A stretch of 22,038 nucleotides of DNA from Gammaproteobacteria bacterium UBA1119 (lineage in GTDB: Bacteria > Pseudomonadota > Gammaproteobacteria > Pseudomonadales > Azotimanducaceae): assembly GCA_002313255.1 (NCBI GenBank), contig DCBA01000118.1, positions 1 through 22,038 of the forward strand, in the 5' to 3' direction. This document shows, one piece after another, positions 15,733 to 22,038 of this stretch. The notes under the pieces are model-generated. The model made no database searches. It saw only the letters and a list, made by a program, of their open reading frames with translations, and had not been told where the DNA came from. Each line of letters starts with the position of its first letter. Position 1 is the stretch's first letter. The position numbers were made by a program, and so were the translations under genes.

Positions 15733-16917
15733 ATGTATCGAATTCGCACCTTCGATAATATCGCTGAGCGAGGCATTGCCGCGTTCGCCGCGGACAAGTT
15801 TCAGGTCGACGAAGATTTAAAGAGTCCTCATGCGATCTTATTGCGAAGTCACAATTTGACAATTGACGAATTGGACACGTACGTCGCCGCCGTTGCTAGA
15901 GCTGGCGCGGGAGTAAACAACATCCCCGTTGATGTTTGTACCGAACGTGGCATCGTGGTCTTCAACACGCCCGGGGCCAATGCCAATTCGGTTAAAGAGA
16001 TAGTTCTTGCTGCTTTGTTACTGTCCGCCCGGGATATCGTTGGAGGTATGCGATTCGTTCGAACGCTCCAAGATGTCAAAGAAGAAATTGACGTCAGCGC
16101 CAAAGTGGAATCGGAAAAAAAACGGTTCAGGGGTAGGGAACTGACTGGTCGGACGTTAGGGGTGATAGGTCTTGGATCGGTTGGTTCTATTGTGGCCAAG
16201 GCAGCGCTGGATCTTGGTATGGATGTTGTTGGTTACGACCCAGCGCTATCCATCGACGCGGCTTGGCGTCTTCCAAGCCAGGTTGTACGCATGGAGAATT
16301 TACCGAGTCTTTTTTCTCGCTCGGAGCTTGTTTCTTTGCATGTGCCGGCAAATCCAGAGACAAGCTCGATGATCAATGCCGAGACGTTGGCGAGTTTTCG
16401 ACCGGGCACCGCGTTGTTGAACTTTGCTCGCGAAGAAATTGTCGACGTTCCGGCCGTTGTCAATGCGCTCGATACGGGAATTCTGTCGTACTACTTTACT
16501 GATTTTCCAAATTCACTTCTAAGTGGGCACGACCGAGCGCACGCAATGCCGCACATAGGCGCATCGACAACCGAAGCCGAAGAAAATTGTGCCGTGATGG
16601 CAGCGCGTCAACTCGATACGTTTTTGCAATATGGAAATATCGAGAATTCGGTCAATTTTCCCACAATTTCTATGGAGCCTAGTGAAGGACACCGAATCGG
16701 AATCTCGAATAAGAATGTCGCCGGTTCACTCGGTGGGTTGTTATCCGTGCTCGCTGATCGTCAGATTAATGTCATCGATTTGATCAATAAGAGTCGCGGC
16801 GAGATTGCCTACAACTTGATCGACATCGCGGATCCACCGAGCGATCAAATTCTTGCCGACCTTTTAGCCATTGAGACCGTTATTGGTGTACGCGCGATCG
16901 CAAATGAGATTGTCTAG
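15733..16917 (+). CDS. SerA-like D-3-phosphoglycerate dehydrogenase, short type with ACT domain
   Basis: NAD-dependent 2-hydroxyacid dehydrogenase, expected to oxidise 3-phosphoglycerate in serine synthesis. It has 394 residues: a catalytic N-terminal part, Rossmann motif GLGSVG at 146-151, and a C-terminal ACT regulatory domain from about 320. Substrate arginine R233 (NFAREEIVD) and catalytic histidine H274 (MPHIGAST) are present. The glutamate of the His-Glu relay is not seen at the expected place (FPNSLLSG, S261), and the usual RG is RE. The ATG at 15733 gives the typical MYRIRTFDNI start. It lies 68 bases after murG, so it may be the last gene of that run. Its 3' end overlaps mnmC tail-to-tail by 38 bases. 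Confidence 0.88.
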   Translation: MYRIRTFDNIAERGIAAFAADKFQVDEDLKSPHAILLRSHNLTIDELDTYVAAVARAGAGVNNIPVDVCTERGIVVFNTPGANANSVKEIVLAALLLSARDIVGGMRFVRTLQDVKEEIDVSAKVESEKKRFRGRELTGRTLGVIGLGSVGSIVAKAALDLGMDVVGYDPALSIDAAWRLPSQVVRMENLPSLFSRSELVSLHVPANPETSSMINAETLASFRPGTALLNFAREEIVDVPAVVNALDTGILSYYFTDFPNSLLSGHDRAHAMPHIGASTTEAEENCAVMAARQLDTFLQYGNIENSVNFPTISMEPSEGHRIGISNKNVAGSLGGLLSVLADRQINVIDLINKSRGEIAYNLIDIADPPSDQILADLLAIETVIGVRAIANEIV

Positions 16918-18694
16918 TGAAGGGATTTGGGCGCCTCTTTTGACGTTCCACAAATCGTCCCGGTTCCATTACTTCTAACGCCTGCTTATCTATTGGGGGG
17001 AGTTCTCCAACGATACTACTGGCGATGTTTTCGGCCGCCAGTAACGAACTTGTGGTGGCGGAGCTCCCATAACCGAGGCTGAGCCATAATGTCTCCGCCG
17101 CCTGACCAATGATCGGGGCTCGGTCAGAAGTAACACAACGCCATCCCCGGTAACGTTGCACCCACCGAAATAGCGCGTGTCCGAACAGCGTCCTTAATCG
17201 GGCGCGATTGATATGAGTGGCGGCGCTTGGGTCCCATCTACCGTGTTCGTACGTAGACCCTGACGTCAATATTGAAGGAGTTGATGGGATCACGTACCCA
17301 TCGTCGACAACGGTGGTTTTTAACAGATCGAACCCGGATAGCGATCTAAAGCGATCGATTTGTCCAGGTACCGTCATAACCTCGAGTGGAGGAAGTCCTA
17401 ACCGCTGGGGAATTGTTGTCCCCGTTGCAATTACGGTTGGTAGAGATAAATCTTGGCTTAGTACTCCCTTGATCAGCTCGATCCGCGGGTGGCTAATTAG
17501 TTTTCTACAAAGGTCCGGAACGCTAACGACGGTTGATTTTAGAAAATAAACCGCGGGCCCGGGTAACGTGGTGCCTGCTATATCTGATGCCTCGTCTGCC
17601 TGGACAAATTGGACCCAATCGCCAAGCGTTTCTGTCATCGACAGCAGTTGGGCGTGCGTCGTGTTTGGGCCTTGAAGCTGAAGTAAGCCGTTGGACTCGG
17701 AGCTTAGGATCGAGGCAATCAAAGGTATTGAGAACGTGTACCCTTGCACGCGGCGGTTCGCGTCTGGAGATCGAGGGTCGGACAGACGCACGTGAGTGAT
17801 GGCAGATGGAACGCTTGATGTCGATTGGGCGACCTGGCCAGTCGGATCCAGCATGGTGACATTGATTCCTTTTTTTGCGAGCGCGTTTGCTGCCGCGCAT
17901 CCGGCGAGCCCAGCGCCCGCGACCACGGCCTCCGATGGAGGAAGGCGCGGTTTGAACCGAGGTGTTGTTAACCAGCCGCATAGAGTATGGCGTTTATCAG
18001 GCAAACTGTTTATGCGCTCTACATGGAAACCGCTCTTTTGTAAGATTCGTCGGATGCTTCCTGCGGAAGAGAAAGTAGTAACGGTCCCGTCTTCACGAGT
18101 GCGTGTGTGCAATCTCGAGAGCAGCGATTCTTGCCACATGGCTGGGTTGCGGTCCGGGGAGAACCCATCCAAGAACCAAGCGTCTACACCTTGTTGGTCT
18201 CGCTCGAAAAAGTCTCTAAGACCGGTAGCCACCTCCCCTACGTATAGTGAAAGTTCGATATTCCCGCCCTTGAAGAAGCGACGATGCCAACCGGTAACGG
18301 CGGGAGGATATTGGTTCCATAGTTGGTCGACGAACGGTAGGGATTTTCCCCAGGTTTGTCCGATCTGTTTAAGATCACGTCGTGTCAACGGGTGTTTTTC
18401 GAAGCTCACGAACCGAAGTCGGGTCGGCTTGCAGCGTTGTCTAAGGAACTCCGTTGCAGTGACCACGAAGTTCAAGCCCGTTCCGAAGCCGAATTCAACC
18501 ACCGTGAAAACAGGGCCCCGCCCCATCCGTTCGACTAGTTTTGCTGGTTCCAAGAAAACGCGGTAGCTGTCGACCGAGCCACCTGTCGAGAAGTAGATGT
18601 CCTGATAGCGTGGCGAAAATACTCGCCCATCGCGAATTTCAATTAACGCTGGTTCGATTATGGTGATATCGGTCGCGCGGGATTTTGAATCCAT
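16880..18694 (-). CDS. mnmC: Bifunctional tRNA 5-methylaminomethyl-2-thiouridine synthesis protein MnmC
   Basis: Completes mnm5s2U at wobble position 34: the FAD domain removes the carboxymethyl group and the methyltransferase domain then methylates. It has 604 residues, somewhat shorter than E. coli (about 668). The N-terminal methyltransferase has the SAM motif EFGFGTGLNF (67-76) and DAWFLDGFSP (171-180). The FAD-dependent oxidoreductase starts with VAGAGLAG (258-265). Near the C-terminus the usual GxGSRG stretch reads GYGSSA (541-546). The ATG at 18694 is chosen for its GGAG at short distance and for fit to the family; a longer frame from 18793 lacks support. The start overlaps the end of the sulfurtransferase gene by 37 bases, and the 3' end overlaps the serA-like gene. 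Confidence 0.92.
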   Translation of the reverse strand: MDSKSRATDITIIEPALIEIRDGRVFSPRYQDIYFSTGGSVDSYRVFLEPAKLVERMGRGPVFTVVEFGFGTGLNFVVTATEFLRQRCKPTRLRFVSFEKHPLTRRDLKQIGQTWGKSLPFVDQLWNQYPPAVTGWHRRFFKGGNIELSLYVGEVATGLRDFFERDQQGVDAWFLDGFSPDRNPAMWQESLLSRLHTRTREDGTVTTFSSAGSIRRILQKSGFHVERINSLPDKRHTLCGWLTTPRFKPRLPPSEAVVAGAGLAGCAAANALAKKGINVTMLDPTGQVAQSTSSVPSAITHVRLSDPRSPDANRRVQGYTFSIPLIASILSSESNGLLQLQGPNTTHAQLLSMTETLGDWVQFVQADEASDIAGTTLPGPAVYFLKSTVVSVPDLCRKLISHPRIELIKGVLSQDLSLPTVIATGTTIPQRLGLPPLEVMTVPGQIDRFRSLSGFDLLKTTVVDDGYVIPSTPSILTSGSTYEHGRWDPSAATHINRARLRTLFGHALFRWVQRYRGWRCVTSDRAPIIGQAAETLWLSLGYGSSATTSSLLAAENIASSIVGELPPIDKQALEVMEPGRFVERQKRRPNPFTRQSHLRSRVHQ

Positions 18695-19470
18695 TCGCTC
18701 CACGATCCGGGATACAAGGCTGGCTCTGGCAGACCAGCGAGTAGGATAGCCATGATGTTTTGGGTTGCCGAAACCCCCGAACCGCAGTAACAAACGACAT
18801 CCAGATCGCCGCTAAGCGCGTTGAATTGGGAGCTCCGCGTGTCGAGCTTCCCGTCGGTTGATAAATTGGCCTCGTAAGGTCGACATAGAGCTCCGGGAAT
18901 GTGTCCGGCTTTGGCGTCGATGGGCTCGACTTCACCGCGAAATCTCTCGACTGCCCGCGCATCGATCAGTGTGTAGCTATGATTTTGTATGTCCTCCGCT
19001 GAAACGGTACGGGTGCGCGAAGATTTGGCTACGAATTGGGATCTCTTTTGCTTCGGAACGTCTGTAGACAAACTCTTGCCAAAGCTAAGCCAACTACCCA
19101 AACCGCCATTTAATACTTTGACTTGCTTAATCCCCACCCAACGAGCCATCCACCAGAATCGACAGGCGTAGACGTTGTCGTTTGAGTCGTAGGGAATGAG
19201 CAACGTGTCGTGGGTGATACCCCAGCAGCTTAAAAGGTCCACGAATAATTGGCGTGTAGGCAGTGGATGCCGACCGCGCGTGCCGGGCGGAGCAGAGAGA
19301 TGGGTGTTTAGATTCGCGAAAATGGCGCCAGGTAAGTGACCGCGAGAATATTCCTTTTGGCCCCAGCAAGGGTCATCAAGCTTGGCGCGACAGTCGATGA
19401 GTACACAGTTTTCGATTCCGATTATTCGCGTTAGTTCGCTCACCTCGATGAGCAGTTCGTTTTTACGCAT
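18658..19470 (-). CDS. sseA: Sulfurtransferase, 3-mercaptopyruvate type (two rhodanese domains)
   Basis: Transfers sulfane sulfur, probably from 3-mercaptopyruvate, to thiophilic acceptors. From the ATG at 19470 it has 270 residues. There are two rhodanese modules: the first, inactive, with LIDCRAKLDD and GHLPGAIF, the second with LIDARAVERF, GHIPGAL and the active cysteine C229 in CYCGSGVSAT. The CGSGV(T/S)A loop is the mercaptopyruvate-sulfurtransferase form rather than the CRKGVT of thiosulfate rhodanese. An ATG at 19500 adds ten residues. Neither start has a clear Shine-Dalgarno, and 19470 fits family alignment better. It overlaps mnmC by 37 bases, so the two are one transcript. Linking a sulfur donor to a tRNA thiouridine enzyme is suggestive but not proof of a joint role. 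Confidence 0.87.
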   Translation of the reverse strand: MRKNELLIEVSELTRIIGIENCVLIDCRAKLDDPCWGQKEYSRGHLPGAIFANLNTHLSAPPGTRGRHPLPTRQLFVDLLSCWGITHDTLLIPYDSNDNVYACRFWWMARWVGIKQVKVLNGGLGSWLSFGKSLSTDVPKQKRSQFVAKSSRTRTVSAEDIQNHSYTLIDARAVERFRGEVEPIDAKAGHIPGALCRPYEANLSTDGKLDTRSSQFNALSGDLDVVCYCGSGVSATQNIMAILLAGLPEPALYPGSWSEWIQNPARPISP

Positions 19471-19557
19471 GGACAATACTTGGCAAAGAAAGCGGACCAT
19501 TCGTTGATCGTAGCCGCGACATCGTTAGGGTTACCGGATAGTGACTCATTCTGCACT

Positions 19558-19586
19558 CAGTAGTAATTGTCGGTGCAAATTGTCAA
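19558..19586 (-). promoter_or_regulatory. Candidate promoter for sseA-mnmC
   Basis: A perfect TTGACA reads on the minus strand at 19586-19581. At 17 bases spacing the -10 position is CTACTG, at 16 bases ACTACT, both poor. The hexamer lies inside the dyad at 19575-19591. It is a weak candidate because of the -10. Confidence 0.25.
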
Positions 19587-19591
19587 AATGC
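19575..19591. promoter_or_regulatory. Dyad (operator-like) between sseA and the desaturase
   Basis: GCAAATTGTCAAAATGC is an odd-centred imperfect palindrome of form GCA-nn-TTG-n-CAA-nn-TGC, with 6 of 8 base pairs symmetric. It lies 32 bases before the desaturase ATG and overlaps a TTGACA on the other strand, a sensible place for a repressor of either gene. It does not resemble the FabR or DesT operators as I remember them. Confidence 0.35.
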
Positions 19592-19622
19592 GCCTGACGG
19601 ATTGTTTTTGCAGGAGTCCTGA

Positions 19623-20825
19623 ATGAGTCTTCCCGATTGGTGGTATGGGTTTGTGGGATTGAATCCTTGGGTGGCAATTCTTTACACCCTTGTTGTGACC
19701 CACGTTACCATCGTTGCAGTCACCGTGTATCTGCATCGGTTCTCGGCTCATCGAGCGTTGGAGTTGCATCCTAGTTTGCAACATTTTTTTCGGTTCTGGC
19801 TCTGGTTAACGACGGGGATGGTGACGGTTGAGTGGACAGCGATTCACCGTAAACACCACGTTACCACGGAGACAGAAGAGGACCCTCATAGTCCACGAAT
19901 ACATGGATTGCGAGCTATTTTGTTCCGTGGTACAGAGTTCTATCGAGCGGGAGCAACGGCCGACACAATCGATCGTTACGGCAAGGGAACGCCGGAGGAT
20001 TGGTTAGAGAGAAACGTCTATTCGAGATTCTTGTTCACCGGCATTGTCATTGTTGCCGTCGCCGACATCATTCTCTTTGGAAGCATTGGAATTGTGGTCT
20101 TCGGAGTACAAATGCTGTGGATACCGTTCTTCGCAGCGGGGGTAGTCAATGGCGTTGGCCATTTCTGGGGTTATCGGAACTTCGAGTGTCCGGACGCAGC
20201 GACGAACATTGTTCCCTGGGGGATCCTTATAGGTGGCGAGGAACTGCACAATAATCATCACACCTACCCGAATTCAGCCAAGCTATCCGTTCGACCTTGG
20301 GAATTTGATCTGGGTTGGTTTTGGATACGTTGTTTTCAGTTGTGCGGTCTTGCTAAACCGCTTTATACGGGTCCGGTGGTTGAAAGAGTAAGTGGTAAGA
20401 ACCAGATTGATATGGACACCACTTGGGCAGTGTTAAACGATCGTTTTGAGGTTATGGCTCGTTATGCGGAAGAGGTGGTGGGGCCCCTCGTGGAGGAAGA
20501 GTATCGTCGGGCTGATCGAGCCACGAGACAAATGTTGAAAAGAGCAAAGTCCATCCTTTGTCGTGAGGAGATGCTGATTAAGGAAGTAGAACGACAGCGC
20601 ATCGCACGTATTGTGGACAACATCCCTGTGTTGGCGACCATCTATGAAAAGCGCGTTGAGCTGCAGGCGGTTTGGTCGAAAAGGGGAGGCAATAGCGAAG
20701 AACTGTTAATTGCGTTCAGAGAGTGGTGCAGTACCGCGGAGGCTACGGGCATTCAAGCATTGCGGGAATTTGTGGAAGAGCTCAAGTCGTACTCTGTGCC
20801 GAGGCTTGCTGCCGCTACATTCTAG
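19623..20825 (+). CDS. Acyl-lipid/acyl-CoA delta-9-type fatty acid desaturase
   Basis: Membrane-bound diiron desaturase introducing a double bond into acyl chains; delta-9 acyl-CoA is the commonest substrate of this group but is not provable here. It has 400 residues. The three histidine boxes are HRFSAH (38-43), HRKHH (75-79) and HNNHH (209-213), with an additional GHFWGYRN at 179-186 typical of the stearoyl-CoA desaturase-like family. Hydrophobic pairs of segments lie around 15-37, 55-70, 138-160 and 163-180. A soluble, charged, helix-rich tail of about 130 residues follows the last box. The ATG at 19623 is preceded by AGGAG at good distance. It is divergent from sseA, and its 3' end overlaps argS tail-to-tail by 11 bases. 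Confidence 0.92.
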   Translation: MSLPDWWYGFVGLNPWVAILYTLVVTHVTIVAVTVYLHRFSAHRALELHPSLQHFFRFWLWLTTGMVTVEWTAIHRKHHVTTETEEDPHSPRIHGLRAILFRGTEFYRAGATADTIDRYGKGTPEDWLERNVYSRFLFTGIVIVAVADIILFGSIGIVVFGVQMLWIPFFAAGVVNGVGHFWGYRNFECPDAATNIVPWGILIGGEELHNNHHTYPNSAKLSVRPWEFDLGWFWIRCFQLCGLAKPLYTGPVVERVSGKNQIDMDTTWAVLNDRFEVMARYAEEVVGPLVEEEYRRADRATRQMLKRAKSILCREEMLIKEVERQRIARIVDNIPVLATIYEKRVELQAVWSKRGGNSEELLIAFREWCSTAEATGIQALREFVEELKSYSVPRLAAATF

Positions 20826-22038
20826 TAACCACCGCTATCCCTAGGCAGTTGAGTCCGGTCTCAAGCGTTTTAGCTGTGCGTGCACAAAGAGCTAGTCGGC
20901 TCTTGCGATCTTTCTCGGGGGCATCGAGAACGGGGCAGGTTTCGTAGAACCGCATGAAGCGGGACGTGAGTTCGTATAGATACGCACAAAGATGGTGCGG
21001 CATCGCTTCCCGCCCGACCAATTCAAGAGTTTCCTGGAAACGGCAAAGTTGGATGGCAAGGTTCCGTTCGTTGTCGTTTTCTGGAACGATATCCTCTCGA
21101 TACGACGTAGGGCTCAAGTTTGCGCGACTGAATAAACTTTGAATACGTGCGAATGCGTATTGAAGGTAAGGGGCCGTGTTGCCGTCAAACGCAAGCATGT
21201 TGTCCCAATCGAACGTGTAGTCGTGAAGACGGTTTTTTGATAGATCAGCGTACTTAATCGCGCCGACAGCGACCGCGCGTACCACCTCATCGAATTCACG
21301 GTCGCCAAGATTCGAGTTTTTCGATTGAACGATGGCTCGTGCCCTTTGGAACGCTTCTTCCACCAGATGGTCAAGGGGGATAGCTGAGCCGTCTCGTGAT
21401 CGAAAGGGTCGACCGTTGCTGTCGAGTAATTTGCCGAACGGATGGTGTTCTAGTTTCGTAGATTTAGGAACGAATTCACTAGCATGGGCGACCGCAAATA
21501 ACATCCGGAAATGCAGATTTTGTCTGCCGTCGGTGAAATAAAGTATCCGATCCGCGTTAAGTACCTTGTGTCGGTACCTCAGAGCGGCTAGGTCCGTTGT
21601 GTGATACAGGTACCCGCCGTCGGACTTTTGTACGAGCATGGGCAGCGGCTTGCCTTCCTTACCAGTAAACTCTTTAAGAAACACGCACTTAGCGCCATCC
21701 GAGAGGCTAAGAAGTCCCGCCTCGTCCAGGTCCGTCACGACCTGAGCAAGGTCGTTGTTGTAGGCACTTTCTCCTCGCGTGTGGTCTGGATCAAGGGAAA
21801 TGTTGAGTTGTTCATAGATGCGCTGCATGTGCGCAGACGAAAGTTCGATGAACTGTTTCCATCGAGTTAACGCGCCCTCCTTTCCTGACTGCAAATCGAC
21901 GACGAACTTCCGCGCGGTCTTTGCGAATGCGGGGTCTTTTTCAAACCTCTCGCTCGCCAGAGCATAGAAATGGTCCAGGTTTCCTAAGTCGTCGCTCGAT
22001 TGTCCTTGCTCGTCCAAATAGGTCACCAGCATGCCGAA
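20815..22038 (-). CDS. argS: Arginyl-tRNA synthetase, C-terminal part (5' end outside window)
   Basis: Charges tRNA-Arg. The frame is open to the right edge, so the ATG at 22032 is internal. About 407 residues are present of a protein usually near 560-580. Seen are LPMLVQKSDGGYLYHTTDLA, the family's catalytic-core stretch, GRQNLHFRMLF, the degenerate KMSKS-region segment RPFRSRDGSAIPL, GAIKYADLSKNR and then the DALR anticodon-binding domain with NTAPYLQYAFARIQSLF, ending CLGIAVVTRM. The stop TAG at 20817-20815 overlaps the end of the desaturase by 11 bases, so neither gene can have a private terminator between them. Confidence 0.97.
   Translation of the reverse strand, partial: FGMLVTYLDEQGQSSDDLGNLDHFYALASERFEKDPAFAKTARKFVVDLQSGKEGALTRWKQFIELSSAHMQRIYEQLNISLDPDHTRGESAYNNDLAQVVTDLDEAGLLSLSDGAKCVFLKEFTGKEGKPLPMLVQKSDGGYLYHTTDLAALRYRHKVLNADRILYFTDGRQNLHFRMLFAVAHASEFVPKSTKLEHHPFGKLLDSNGRPFRSRDGSAIPLDHLVEEAFQRARAIVQSKNSNLGDREFDEVVRAVAVGAIKYADLSKNRLHDYTFDWDNMLAFDGNTAPYLQYAFARIQSLFSRANLSPTSYREDIVPENDNERNLAIQLCRFQETLELVGREAMPHHLCAYLYELTSRFMRFYETCPVLDAPEKDRKSRLALCARTAKTLETGLNCLGIAVVTRM

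Noticed and set aside
17796..18566. A 256-codon open frame antisense to mnmC
   Set aside because: It mirrors mnmC codons, shows no domain or start signal, and mnmC is clearly real on the other strand.
18695..18793. N-terminal extension of mnmC
   Set aside because: The added residues only reflect the overlapping sseA coding sequence, and GGAG supports the ATG at 18694.
1..22038. Defence island, mobile element, CRISPR or novel operon system
   Set aside because: Every long frame belongs to a recognisable core family; no repeats of array type, integrase, transposase or toxin-like small genes were seen.

Overview
The window reads as a gene-dense stretch of a gammaproteobacterial chromosome carrying core metabolism and housekeeping genes. 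Twenty-one protein genes are supported, two of them cut by the window edges. No gap between genes exceeds 300 bases (the longest, 5272-5426, is about 155), and several neighbours overlap. I see no transposase, integrase, phage gene, CRISPR array, tRNA or rRNA. The gammaproteobacterial assignment rests on gene content and order. The series argF, grxD, rnt, argG, nth, metG, mrp, dcd runs in the same order, from memory, as in Pseudomonas aeruginosa, where it is spread over a much longer segment. The purM - DUF2066 - hda neighbourhood is a second block known from Pseudomonas and relatives. Here the two blocks abut between dcd and purM.

Layout: 1-864, 3' part of glpK (+). 909-4249, argF, argD and a MalY/PatB C-S lyase on the minus strand, with a terminator-like hairpin between the lyase and argD. 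4316-5271, grxD (+) converging on rnt (-). 5427-6644, argG (+). 6731-9445, nth and metG (-). 9550-11150, mrp and dcd (+, ATGA overlap), divergent from metG. 11183-12202, purM (-, TTG start). 12283-16917, a plus-strand run of a DUF2066 exported protein, a CDP-alcohol phosphatidyltransferase, hda, a MurG-type glycosyltransferase and a 394-residue SerA-like dehydrogenase. 16880-19470, mnmC and a mercaptopyruvate-type sulfurtransferase (-). 19623-20825, an acyl desaturase (+). 20815-22038, the 3' part of argS (-).

How the genes relate: argF, argD and argG are three arginine biosynthesis steps. GrxD and Mrp handle Fe-S clusters, and Nth is an Fe-S client. RNase T and MnmC act on tRNA maturation and wobble-base modification, while MetG and ArgS charge tRNA. 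The 12283-15664 run is tightly packed (19-nt overlap, then an 18-nt gap, then a 4-nt overlap). It joins a replication-initiation regulator (Hda) to a phospholipid-synthesis enzyme and a peptidoglycan enzyme.

I found no convincing new system. The points most worth a second look are: the MurG protein, whose motifs match the Staphylococcus/Bacillus cereus type rather than the usual proteobacterial MurG; the SerA-like enzyme, which appears to lack the usual catalytic glutamate; a dyad between the sulfurtransferase and the desaturase; and the hairpins before argD and argG.
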